This document shows, one piece after another, positions 1-7,526 of a stretch of DNA of 64,000 bases. The position numbers and the translations under genes were made by a program. The notes under the pieces were generated by a model. It was given only the letters and a program-made list of their open reading frames with translations. It was not told where the DNA came from and did no database searches. Position 1 is the first letter of the stretch; each line of letters starts with the position of its first letter. The stretch is from Bacillus sp. BP-3 (GTDB lineage Bacteria; Bacillota; Bacilli; Bacillales; Bacillaceae_G): positions 1 to 64,000 of the forward strand of contig NZ_JAQOTJ010000008.1 in the NCBI RefSeq assembly GCF_028401955.1. The letters are read 5' to 3'.

Positions 1-2
1 AA

Positions 3-287
3 AAACTATATAAAGTACGGTGTTCTACTATTGAACGGAGTTTTGCGGATGCCAAGGAACTACATGGCTATCGATATACTCGGTTTCGAGGGCTGAAGTC
101 TGTCCAAATGCAAGCATATCTTACCGCAGCTTGTCAAAACATGAAAAAAATAGCCCTTCACCTGACCAAAAGCGGTCAGGTGAAGGGCTATTTTTCTTAT
201 TTTTATCATTTTCTAGTTCTTTTGTTCATTAACAAATCAATAATTCCCAGAGTGTCGGAAACCCTGAAGGGTTTCCCAACACTCTGA
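3..287 (+). mobile_element. IS1182-family transposase, C-terminal fragment
   Basis: The window opens inside an open frame running to a TGA at 285-287. It reads [20 protein letters not shown] and then [11 protein letters not shown], the C-terminal signature of IS1182-type DDE transposases; the final catalytic Glu lies in the ERSFAD motif. Only about 94 residues are visible; the start lies to the left. The frame continues through a perfect 17-bp inverted repeat (151-190), so the last 45 or so residues are encoded by palindromic end DNA. The right end of the insertion sequence should lie between about 250 and 310. Family assignment is from motif recall; the exact IS name is not known. Confidence 0.8.
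151..190. repeat. Perfect 17-bp inverted repeat inside transposase 3' end
   Basis: Arms 151-167 and 174-190 are perfect complements around a 6-nt loop and are flanked by A7 on the left and T5 on the right. It can act as a terminator in both directions and sits within the transposase reading frame. Confidence 0.8.
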
Positions 288-306
288 AGAGGGGAAATCC
301 CCTCTT
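250..306. repeat. Two further hairpins at the IS right end
   Basis: Positions 250-286 form an imperfect hairpin (CAGAGTGT...ACACTCTG) with inner arms AAACCCT/AGGGTTT. Immediately after it, 286-306 forms AAGAGGGGA/TCCCCTCTT followed by a T-run. The second hairpin also lies just past the yppF stop on the other strand, so it may terminate both units. Confidence 0.6.
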
Positions 307-310
307 ATTT

Positions 311-520
311 TTATGCTTCTGTTATAATATCTTTTTCTGTTTCGTAAGTTGGTTTTGTAGCCCCTATTGTTTCTAATTCACGTATTACACTTCTATACTC
401 TGATAAACAAATTTTACCTTGTAGGTAATAATGTCTTGCGAAATCAAGTAACTCATTTAAATCTTCAGGTTCATACCCCTTTTTTACAACAAATTCTTGT
501 TTTAAGTCCCCTAACACCAT
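311..520 (-). CDS. yppF: YppF-like protein
   Basis: 69-residue soluble protein matching the YppF family (core pattern NELLDFARHYYLQGKI followed by EYR..IRELE). The function of YppF is unknown. The ATG at 520 is preceded on the minus strand by GGGGAGG at normal spacing. In B. subtilis yppF sits beside yppG near recU/ponA; here yppG is the divergent neighbour, so local synteny is partly kept but the rest of the ypp cluster is replaced by the transposase fragment on the left. The family call rests on sequence pattern plus this neighbour. Confidence 0.7.
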   Translation of the reverse strand: MVLGDLKQEFVVKKGYEPEDLNELLDFARHYYLQGKICLSEYRSVIRELETIGATKPTYETEKDIITEA

Positions 521-848
521 GTTGATTCCTCCCCATAAGAATCTTTTCTATTTAATGGTAGCATATAAACGCTTACTTTTTTATTTTTCGAAAATTTAAA
601 CTTCTTAAAAATTAAGGCTTGTATTACGTTATCTCGCCATTTTTGGCAGTGTGTACTTTATTTCAAGTTTTTAGTGAAAGAAAATAGAATGTAGAAGATA
701 ACTGCTGGCATGTGTCTGAATAGTGAAATTTCCTCATCAGTAGATAAATCATTTTCCATCAAAATTTGCAATTTATAGGACAATTACACATTTTCTTTTT
801 GCTTTCATATTCTAACTATATAGAAAATCGTGAGAGGAGGGAGAATGC
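521..848. other. Divergent intergenic region yppF / yppG
   Basis: AT-rich region carrying the yppF ribosome binding site at the left edge and a GAGAGGAGGGA binding site for yppG at about 831-841. No RNA family or gene was recognised; a short ORF at 766-972 overlaps yppG and is rejected. Confidence 0.4.
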
Positions 849-1283
849 ATGTTTCAACGCTCTAATATGTATCAGAATGCGCAAGACCCATACTTACGTT
901 CTAACATATATCAGAATGAACAAGACCCATACTTACGCTATAATATGTACCCTTTTATGCCTTACAATATGAATTACAATAATTATTTTCAGCCTTTTCA
1001 ACTTCCGCATATGAATCAACCCAATATAAATCAACCCATGTTTTATCCACCGAAACAACCTATTCAATCTTCTTTTTATCCACATACACCATATCCAATG
1101 ATGAATAAACAAAACTACACAAAACAACAGCCAAGTCAATTTTCTAGTTTTATGTCGCAGTTTAAAACAACTGACGGAAATTATGATATTAATAAAATGA
1201 TGGGTACTGCAGGTCAAATGATGAATGCAATGAACCAAATTACCGGTATCGTTAAACAAGTAGGGGGCTTTTTTATAAAGTGA
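849..1283 (+). CDS. yppG: YppG-like protein
   Basis: 144-residue hydrophilic protein rich in Asn, Gln, Tyr, Pro and Met, as is usual for YppG. The N-terminus contains a duplicated element (YQNAQDPYLR and YQNEQDPYLR). The C-terminal segment (KMMGTAGQMMNAMNQITGIVKQ in spirit, about residues 117-138) ends in GGFF, the conserved tail of the family. Composition suggests a sporulation-associated low-complexity protein, but the role is unproven. ATG 849 has an excellent GAGGAGGG site; an ATG four bases earlier is out of frame. Confidence 0.7.
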   Translation: MFQRSNMYQNAQDPYLRSNIYQNEQDPYLRYNMYPFMPYNMNYNNYFQPFQLPHMNQPNINQPMFYPPKQPIQSSFYPHTPYPMMNKQNYTKQQPSQFSSFMSQFKTTDGNYDINKMMGTAGQMMNAMNQITGIVKQVGGFFIK

Positions 1284-1535
1284 AACTTCCTTCCATGGAC
1301 GGATTTCCCATGAAAGGTTAGTTGAACTAATCGGGTTCTTACGGGGAGTTTTTGGAGTCTTTATATAGGAAGATAAGTGTAAAAGGTTAAAGGCGAATGT
1401 CTTGAAATATTTGTATGAAGACTTATGAATACCCAAATTTTGCATATAAAATGGCATGAAAAATAGTTGTTCGGACCTCCTATCCATTTTACAATGACAG
1501 TAGCATTAAAAATAAAGTATATGGAGAGGGCGAAT
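1284..1535 (+). other. Intergenic region after yppG
   Basis: About 250 bases with no recognised RNA or gene other than the ribosome binding site GGAGAGGG (1523-1530) serving the small ORF that follows. Confidence 0.3.
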
Positions 1536-1619
1536 GTGAAGAAAGTTATTTTACTTTTGTTTTTTATCATGATTACATTGACTGTTTTTATTTTCACAAA
1601 CTTTAAACAATTTTTATAG
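1536..1619 (+). CDS. Putative 27-residue membrane micropeptide
   Basis: A GTG-started frame of 27 codons follows GGAGAGGG by five bases. The product begins MKKVILLLFFIMITLTVFIF, a Lys-Lys start followed by a single hydrophobic helix, then a short polar tail (TNFKQFL). This layout suits a small single-pass membrane protein of the kind common near sporulation genes. No family was recognised, and short hydrophobic ORFs arise by chance in AT-rich DNA, so it rests on the start signal and the helix alone. Confidence 0.4.
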   Translation: MKKVILLLFFIMITLTVFIFTNFKQFL

Positions 1620-1724
1620 ACTAATTTCCAATATAGAAATAGGTATTTGTAACAAACGGCTTTTACTCTTTTCACATATTGTAAAATGTAAGGTTATTTC
1701 AAACTGTGAGAGGAGAGAAAGACT

Positions 1725-2225
1725 ATGTATCATTGTAATCCTTGTTTTGGAGGACTGAGCCCAGTTACAACAACACCTCCAATTGTGCATCCGACAAAAT
1801 GTTGTGAAACACACACATTTTCAAAAACGGTTGTACCTCATATTCATCCAACGCACATGAAACACGTTCACCACCAAGTAGTACAGGCGCAGCATTATTT
1901 CCCACAAACAAACTCTAGCGTGAATGTTATACAACCTGCACCTCCAACTGTAGTTGGAGGAGTTGGCGGATTCGGCCCTGGAGTTGGAGGGTTTGGCGGA
2001 CCTGGCCCTGGAGTTGGTGGATTTGGCGGACCTGGCCCTGGAGTTGGAGGGTTTGGCGGACCTGGCCCTGGAGTTGGAGGAGTTGGCGGATTCGGCCCTG
2101 GAGTTGGTGGATTTGGCGGATGTGCCCCATGCGGTCAAGTATCGCCATTTGGACCGAATGTGAGTCCGCAAGCTGTATCACCAGCAGCTATGGGACCAAA
2201 TGTAGGTGGCATGTTTAAAAAGTAA
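1725..2225 (+). CDS. cotD: CotD-family spore coat protein with Gly-rich repeats
   Basis: 166 residues. The N-terminal third is His- and Cys-rich (CNPCFGG near the start, KCCETHTFSKTVVPHIHPTH at 26-45), the pattern of CotD inner-coat proteins made in the mother cell late in sporulation. Residues about 75-130 are five 10-residue repeats of the type GVGGFGGPGP, encoded by 30-bp DNA repeats that could change number by slippage. The C-terminus resembles other CotD tails (FGPNVSPQAVSP). A GAGGAGAG site precedes ATG 1725. It sits beside ypsA as in B. subtilis. Confidence 0.8.
   Translation: MYHCNPCFGGLSPVTTTPPIVHPTKCCETHTFSKTVVPHIHPTHMKHVHHQVVQAQHYFPQTNSSVNVIQPAPPTVVGGVGGFGPGVGGFGGPGPGVGGFGGPGPGVGGFGGPGPGVGGVGGFGPGVGGFGGCAPCGQVSPFGPNVSPQAVSPAAMGPNVGGMFKK
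1960..2125 (+). repeat. 30-bp tandem repeats inside cotD
   Basis: About five near-identical units beginning GGCCCTGGAGTTGG and encoding GPGVGGFGG-type decapeptides. Third-position differences alternate between units, which suggests duplication of two-unit blocks. Confidence 0.8.
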
Positions 2226-2236
2226 GTGCTATGCTA

Positions 2237-2265
2237 GAACTAGCAAATTGCTAGTTCTTTTTTTT
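2237..2265 (+). terminator. cotD terminator
   Basis: Stem GAACTAGC/GCTAGTTC (2237-2244 with 2250-2257) followed by a run of eight T. Confidence 0.85.
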
Positions 2266-2288
2266 GAGAAGAAAAGGGGCGTTTTATA

Positions 2289-2843
2289 TTGAAAGTTGTA
2301 GCTGTTACAGGATATAAACCATTTGAACTGGGGCTTTTTTCAAATGAACATCCTGGTGTAGAGTACATAAAAAAAGCGGTGCGCAAAAGTTTACTTTCTT
2401 TGTTAGAAGAAGGGTTAGAATGGGTAATGATTAGTGGTCAATTAGGCGTGGAATTATGGACAGCTGAAGTAGTATTTGATTTACAATTGGAATATCCAGA
2501 CTTAAAATTAGCTATATTTACCCCCTTTTTAGAGCAGGAAGAAAATTGGAAAGAAAACAATAGGGAGTATTATGAATTCATTTTTTCGCAAGCGGATCAT
2601 GTAGATAGTATAACAAAGCGAAAATATGAAAGCCCAGAGCAATTTCGTTTAAAGAATCAATTTTTTATTGAAAAAAGTGATGCCCTACTTGCTATGTATG
2701 ATGAAGAAAAGCCAGGAAGTCCTAAATATATGGTGGAAATAGGGAGGAAAAAAGCAGAAACTCAAAATTATCCATGTTATTTCATACTTTTTTCTGATTT
2801 ACAAGATATAATAGAAGAAGAGCAGTGGAATAAAGATATATGA
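2289..2843 (+). CDS. ypsA: YpsA, DUF1273 family (SLOG-like fold)
   Basis: 184 residues, normal for YpsA. It begins [17 protein letters not shown], contains the conserved [16 protein letters not shown] patch (about residues 44-59) and [13 protein letters not shown] near the C-terminus, which fit the family's Rossmann-like nucleotide-binding fold. B. subtilis YpsA has been linked to inhibition of cell division, and its gene lies immediately upstream of gpsB as here. The start is TTG at 2289, preceded by an AAAAGGGGCG site. Well supported by family pattern and synteny. Confidence 0.9.
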   Translation: MKVVAVTGYKPFELGLFSNEHPGVEYIKKAVRKSLLSLLEEGLEWVMISGQLGVELWTAEVVFDLQLEYPDLKLAIFTPFLEQEENWKENNREYYEFIFSQADHVDSITKRKYESPEQFRLKNQFFIEKSDALLAMYDEEKPGSPKYMVEIGRKKAETQNYPCYFILFSDLQDIIEEEQWNKDI

Positions 2844-2913
2844 TTGACAAAATGGGCTGTTTCTGAAAAAATTTAAGTAATGAAAGTTTTGGTAAAGACT
2901 TGAGGTGGAATGA

Positions 2914-3255
2914 ATGATTTCTGATAAAATTAAGTTAACAGCAAAAGATATTTTAGAAAAAGAGTTTAAAACGGGAATGCGAGGATATCAACAAGAAGAA
3001 GTTGATAAGTTTTTAGACTTAATTATTAAGGACTATGAGGCATTTCATAAGGAAGTTGAGCAATTAAAGCAGCAGAATGCACGTTTAAAACAAGAATTGG
3101 AAGAACAAAAACAAAAAGTGGTGAGTGTACAAGTACAACCAACACCATCGCCAATTTCTACTCCACAACCAGTATATAACAATACGAATACAGACATTTT
3201 AAAACGTCTTTCGAATTTGGAGAAAGCTGTATTTGGAAGTAGACTATACGAGTAA
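2914..3255 (+). CDS. gpsB: Cell-division adaptor GpsB
   Basis: 113-residue DivIVA-like protein that guides PBP1 between septum and side wall. The N-terminal lipid-binding domain is visible ([18 protein letters not shown], about 7-24, then [13 protein letters not shown]), followed by a Gln/Lys/Glu coiled coil (residues 45-70), a Pro-rich linker (about 72-92) and the C-terminal trimerisation segment ending [15 protein letters not shown]. It lies between ypsA and rnpB as in B. subtilis. GAGGTGGAATGA precedes the ATG. Confidence 0.95.
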   Translation: MISDKIKLTAKDILEKEFKTGMRGYQQEEVDKFLDLIIKDYEAFHKEVEQLKQQNARLKQELEEQKQKVVSVQVQPTPSPISTPQPVYNNTNTDILKRLSNLEKAVFGSRLYE

Positions 3256-3335
3256 TGGAGGAGAATAAATAAGTTTGTAGTATTTTCCGGATAAAAAACG
3301 TTGCAAAATATTTATGTTTCCACTATACTAATTCA

Positions 3336-3745
3336 TGTCATAACGTTTGGGTAATCGCTGCAACGCTTAGTTGTAGAGGAAAGTCCATGCTCGCACGACC
3401 TGAGATGGTCGTAGTGTTCGTGCCTAGCGAAGTCATAAGCTAGGGTAATTCGGCGTAAAGCTGGATTAACGGCAGGGAAAAAACCTAAGTCCATCTGGAT
3501 ATGGTTTGACTACCTTTAAAGTGCCACAGTGACGAAGTCCCGGAAGAAATGATGGGAGTGGAACGAGGTAAACCCCACGAGCGAGAAACCCAAATATTGG
3601 TAGGGGAACTTTTCCTAAGGAAATGAACGATGGGAAAGGACAGATGCAATTGCTCTGTAGATAGATGATTGCCACCGGAGTACGAGGCGTGGGCCGTTTG
3701 CAGTACAAAGGTACAGAACATGGCTTACAGAACGTTATGAACCAA
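3336..3745 (+). ncRNA. rnpB: RNase P RNA, Bacillus type B
   Basis: Catalytic RNA of ribonuclease P, which matures tRNA 5' ends. The sequence shows the universal CR-I segment (GAGGAAAGTCCATGCTCGCA, 3375-3394), AGTGCCACAGTGACGAAGTC, GTGGAACG.GGTAAACCCC, GAGCGAGAAACCCAAAT and the 3' ACAGAACGTTATGA that pairs with TCATAACGTT at the 5' end. Length of about 410 nt fits. Boundaries are set by the outer stem and could be off by a few bases. Confidence 0.97.
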
Positions 3746-3760
3746 TCATGAATTTGTTCA

Positions 3761-3789
3761 GCTCTCCTTTGTAAGAGGAGGGCTTTTTA
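3761..3789 (+). terminator. rnpB terminator
   Basis: GCTCTCCT/AGGAGGGC stem (3761-3768 with 3775-3782) followed by a T-run. Confidence 0.8.
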
Positions 3790-3945
3790 TTTGTATGAAT
3801 TTTTGGAATGTGAGTTAAAATGGTAAAGAAAGTTTTGTAAACTTAATAAAATCGAATGAAATGAATATGTCAAGAGTTTAACGAATCAGCAAGGAAGAAT
3901 GTATTGCTGATCCGTGTTAGATTATACATAATGAGGAGAATGAAG

Positions 3946-5082
3946 ATGGGAAAAGTTACTTTAATTGCAACTGCTGCAATGGGAATTGAAGCGCTTGTTG
4001 CAAGAGAAGTTCGCAATCTCGGTTATGAATGCCATGTAGATAATGGGAAAGTAACGTTTGAAGCGGACGAAAAAGCTATTTGTCGCAGTAATTTATGGCT
4101 CCGCACAGCGGATCGTGTGAAAATTAAAGTTGGTGAATTTAAGGCTACAACATTTGATGAATTATTTGAAAAAACAAAGGCACTAAATTGGGGGGATTAT
4201 ATTCCTGAAAACGGTGAATTCCCTGTTATCGGTAAATCGATTAAATCTACATTGTTTAGTGTACCAGACTGTCAAAGTATCGTAAAAAAAGCAGTCGTGG
4301 AAAAATTGAAAAGTACATATAGACGTACAACATGGTTTGAAGAGAGTGGCCCGTTATTTCGTATTGAAATAGCGTTATTAAAAGATGTAGCAACGCTGAC
4401 AATTGATGCTAGTGGTGTTGGGCTTCATAAGCGTGGATATCGTGTTGGACAAGGGGATGCTCCGTTAAAAGAAACATTAGCAGCTTCGTTAATTATGCTC
4501 ACAAACTGGAAACCAGATCGTCCGTTTGTAGATCCATTTTGCGGTTCTGGAACAATTCCACTTGAAGCGGCGTTAATTGGTCAAAATATTGCTCCAGGAT
4601 TTAACCGTGACTTTGCTTCTGATGGTTGGGGCTGGGTTGGTAAAGACAATTGGAGCATCGCTCGTGAAGAAGTAGAGGACTTAGCAAACTACGATCAACC
4701 GCTTCAAATTATCGGATCAGATATTGATCATCGTATGGTACAGGTTGCACAAGATAATGCTGATGAAGTAGGACTTGGTGATCTTATTACATTTAAGCAA
4801 ATGCAAGTAAAAGATTTTACAACAAAAGAGGAATATGGTTATGTTGTGACGAATCCACCATACGGAGAACGTTTAAGTGAAAAGCCTCTTGTTGAAAAAA
4901 TGTATGCGGAGATGGGACAGGCCTTCCGTCCGTTAGATACTTGGTCTTTATACGTATTAACAAGCCATCCTGAATTTGAGAAATGGTATGGCAAAGATGC
5001 ATCGAAGAAACGAAAGTTATTTAATGGATTTATTCGCACTGATTACTATCAGTATTTCGGTAAACGCCCGCCGCGCGATTAG
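3946..5082 (+). CDS. ypsC: YpsC/RlmL-type RNA guanine-N2 methyltransferase
   Basis: 378 residues. An N-terminal ferredoxin-like/THUMP region (to about 165, opening MGKVTLIATAAMGIEALVAR) precedes a Rossmann-fold methyltransferase domain. The SAM motif is FVDPFCGSGTIPLEAAL (about 196-212) and the catalytic motif IV is VTNPPYGERL (about 303-312); NPPY marks N-methylation of a base amino group, presumably 23S rRNA guanine. The ATG at 3946 is chosen because GAGGAG lies seven bases upstream; earlier in-frame starts have no usable site. Follows rnpB as in B. subtilis. Confidence 0.92.
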   Translation: MGKVTLIATAAMGIEALVAREVRNLGYECHVDNGKVTFEADEKAICRSNLWLRTADRVKIKVGEFKATTFDELFEKTKALNWGDYIPENGEFPVIGKSIKSTLFSVPDCQSIVKKAVVEKLKSTYRRTTWFEESGPLFRIEIALLKDVATLTIDASGVGLHKRGYRVGQGDAPLKETLAASLIMLTNWKPDRPFVDPFCGSGTIPLEAALIGQNIAPGFNRDFASDGWGWVGKDNWSIAREEVEDLANYDQPLQIIGSDIDHRMVQVAQDNADEVGLGDLITFKQMQVKDFTTKEEYGYVVTNPPYGERLSEKPLVEKMYAEMGQAFRPLDTWSLYVLTSHPEFEKWYGKDASKKRKLFNGFIRTDYYQYFGKRPPRD

Positions 5083-5145
5083 TATAAAACTTCTTTAGAA
5101 CGCATATACTTGCTATTATGCGATAATCTAAAGGAGGAGGCGCTA

Positions 5146-5331
5146 ATGGATGGTTTGCAATTTTCCATTATTCAAAAGGCTATTCATCGAACTTATGATG
5201 AATTAGAAAAAGAAGTAAACCTTCACGGCGTAGCCAATTATGAGTTAGCAAGAGCACGTGAAGAGTATTTAGCAGCTTTATCACATGAAACTTTAATTGA
5301 TAAGCGATATTTAAAATCATTGATAGAGTAG
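5146..5331 (+). CDS. Small conserved hypothetical (possibly DUF3921)
   Basis: 61-residue predicted helical, acidic protein (MDGLQFSIIQKAIHRTYDEL, then ELARAREEYLAALSHETLID). It resembles small B. cereus group proteins that I associate with DUF3921, but that label is from memory. The ATG at 5146 follows AAAGGAGGAGG closely, a very strong site, so it is surely translated. It is followed directly by a terminator. Function unknown. Confidence 0.7.
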   Translation: MDGLQFSIIQKAIHRTYDELEKEVNLHGVANYELARAREEYLAALSHETLIDKRYLKSLIE

Positions 5332-5364
5332 AAAAGTTTTCCTGCATTCAGGAAAACTTTTTTC
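5332..5364 (+). terminator. Terminator after the 61-residue gene
   Basis: Perfect 13-bp stem AAAAGTTTTCCTG/CAGGAAAACTTTT (5332-5344 with 5349-5361) and T-run. Confidence 0.9.
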
Positions 5365-5463
5365 GCTCAATTGTTATGCAAACAACAAGAAAACAGCAAC
5401 TGCTCTTTTTATGAGGAGTTGCTCTGTCTTTTTATATAGAAATTGAGTAGTTGGAGGAATAGC

Positions 5464-7401
5464 ATGTTTACGAAGCAAAAGTTGCCATTTGAAGTGGGGA
5501 AACAAGATAATTTTTTCGACAAGTTAAATGAATGGATTGGAGACGTTTTTTACGACGTTTTACCAGAAAAGGGATTTGAAGAGCGCGATGAGCAAATTTT
5601 TATGGCGTTTCAATTAGAACGAGCATTTCAAGAGAAACAAGTAATGTTTGCGGAAGCAGGTGTTGGAACAGGAAAAACGATTGTATACCTTTTGTATGCA
5701 ATTTGTTATGCGCGCTATACAGGAAAGCCAGCTGTTATTGCTTGTGCAGACGAAACATTAATTGAACAGCTAGTAAAAGAAGAAGGCGACATTGCGAAAT
5801 TATCAGAAGCATTAGGACTATCAGTTGATGTGCGTCTAGCTAAATCAATGGAAAATTATCTATGCTTACGTAAACTTGAAGATGTAATGAGTGGACGAGC
5901 TCCAGAAGTAATTGAAGATTTATATTATGAATTGCCGCAATTCGTATTTGATCATGGAACGATGCAAAACTTTACTCATTACGGTGATCGCAAAGAGTTT
6001 CCGTTATTAAATGATGAAGAATGGTCTAAAGTATCGTGGGATTATTTCCAAGATTGTTTTACATGTGAGTCTCGCCATCGCTGCGGACAAACATTATCTC
6101 GTGAACATTATCGTAAAGCTGCAGATTTAATTATCTGTTCGCAAGATTTCTATATGGACCATATTTGGACATATGATGCGCGTAAACGTGAAGGACAAAT
6201 GCCGTTGTTACCAGAAAGTAGCTGCGTTGTCTTTGATGAAGGTCATCTTGTAGAGTATGCAGCACAAAAAGCACTTACGTATCGTTTAAAACAAGCAATG
6301 ATGGAACAACTTTTAACAAGACTACTGCAAAATGATATTCGTGAAGAGTTTGCTTATTTAGTGGAAGAAACAATTTGGCAAACAGAGCAGTTTTTTGAGG
6401 CGCTTAAAGAAAGTAAGAAGGAAATTGCTGGTTCTGATCGTTTAGAAATTCAATTAACAGAAAAAGTAACGAAAGAAGCAAAACGCCTATATGCAAAAAT
6501 CTCTGAAGTCGGCGATGCGCTAGTTTTTGAAAGTGAAATGTACACAGTGAACACATATGATTTAAATATTGTTGATGAGCATTTAGATGTATTAGAGCAT
6601 TCATTACGTTTGTTTATGCATGAGAAAAATGTAATTACGTGGGGAGAAGAAAACGATGGTTCTTTTACGCTTGTAATTATGCCGCGTGCTGTAGAAGAAG
6701 TGCTGCAAGAAAAAGTATTCTCTAAAAAAATCCCGTACATCTTCTCATCTGCAACATTATCAGAAAATAATTCATTTGCTTTTACTGCAAATAGCTTAGG
6801 GGTAAAAGATTATTTATCATTCTCTGTTGCTTCACCGTTTGATTATGAAGAACAAATGAAAGTGTACTTACCATCATATACGAAGGAAAATGAATGGGAA
6901 CGAAAATGTCAGTATACACTTGAGAACATTCAAAAAACAAATGGACGTACGCTTGTATTATTCCGTACAACGCAAGAGCTTGCGGCATTCAAAGAATATG
7001 TGAATAAAGAGCAAATGTCTGTTCCCTTCTTATATGAAGGAGACCAAGAAATTAGTCAGCTTGTTTCTCGTTTCCAAAATGAAGAAGAGACTGTACTTTG
7101 TGCGGTTCATTTATGGGAAGGTTTAGATATTCCAGGATCATCCTTATCTCATGTCATTATTTGGTCGCTTCCATTCCCTCCAAATGATCCTGTATTTGAA
7201 GCGAAGCGTAAGCACGTAAATGATCCATTCTGGGATGTTGATGTACCGTATATGATTTTACGTCTTCGTCAAGGAATCGGTCGTTTAATTCGTACGAGTG
7301 AAGATGAAGGATATATTTCGTTATTCCTATCAGAAGATGAAAATGAAAAAGTAGTAAAAGCTGTGAAACAAGTGCTTCCAGTAGAAGGTACAGTACTATA
7401 G
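5464..7401 (+). CDS. ypvA: DinG/XPD-like ATP-dependent helicase YpvA
   Basis: 645-residue superfamily 2 helicase. Walker A is GVGTGKT (about 66-72), the Walker B box is VVFDEGH (about 253-259), and motif VI is LRQGIGRLIRTSEDEG (about 600-615). Cysteines at NYLCLRK, DCFTCESRHRCG and IICSQ follow the spacing of the 4Fe-4S domain of DinG/XPD enzymes, so an iron-sulfur cluster is likely. Expected role: unwinding of 5'-overhang or R-loop DNA during repair. The ATG at 5464 is preferred to 5443 because GGAGG lies seven bases upstream. Same order as in B. subtilis. Confidence 0.9.
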   Translation: MFTKQKLPFEVGKQDNFFDKLNEWIGDVFYDVLPEKGFEERDEQIFMAFQLERAFQEKQVMFAEAGVGTGKTIVYLLYAICYARYTGKPAVIACADETLIEQLVKEEGDIAKLSEALGLSVDVRLAKSMENYLCLRKLEDVMSGRAPEVIEDLYYELPQFVFDHGTMQNFTHYGDRKEFPLLNDEEWSKVSWDYFQDCFTCESRHRCGQTLSREHYRKAADLIICSQDFYMDHIWTYDARKREGQMPLLPESSCVVFDEGHLVEYAAQKALTYRLKQAMMEQLLTRLLQNDIREEFAYLVEETIWQTEQFFEALKESKKEIAGSDRLEIQLTEKVTKEAKRLYAKISEVGDALVFESEMYTVNTYDLNIVDEHLDVLEHSLRLFMHEKNVITWGEENDGSFTLVIMPRAVEEVLQEKVFSKKIPYIFSSATLSENNSFAFTANSLGVKDYLSFSVASPFDYEEQMKVYLPSYTKENEWERKCQYTLENIQKTNGRTLVLFRTTQELAAFKEYVNKEQMSVPFLYEGDQEISQLVSRFQNEEETVLCAVHLWEGLDIPGSSLSHVIIWSLPFPPNDPVFEAKRKHVNDPFWDVDVPYMILRLRQGIGRLIRTSEDEGYISLFLSEDENEKVVKAVKQVLPVEGTVL

Positions 7402-7428
7402 AATGACATCTTTCTCTTTTTAATCAGA

Positions 7429-7457
7429 AAAAGCTTGGCGGTTGCTAAGCTTTTTTT
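7429..7457 (+). terminator. ypvA terminator
   Basis: AAAAGCTTGGC/GCTAAGCTTTT stem (7429-7439 with 7444-7454, one G-U pair), then T-run. Confidence 0.85.
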
Positions 7458-7526
7458 CTATTAGAAAAGGAATTTATTTGTTTATGTCGAAATAAGGGTG
7501 AGGTAGAAAAAGGAGGTTTTTATAGT

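Noticed and set aside
766-972. Plus-strand ORF of 68 codons
   Set aside because: It overlaps yppG in another frame, lacks a start site and has no protein-like composition.
933-1487. Long minus-strand ORF of 184 codons opposite yppG
   Set aside because: Composition mirrors the Asn/Tyr-rich yppG codons; no start site.
1821-2171. Three long ORFs in other frames of the cotD repeats
   Set aside because: They are open only because the 30-bp repeat has no stops in any frame; cotD has the start site and the family match.
3466-3721. Two minus-strand ORFs
   Set aside because: They lie wholly inside the RNase P RNA gene.
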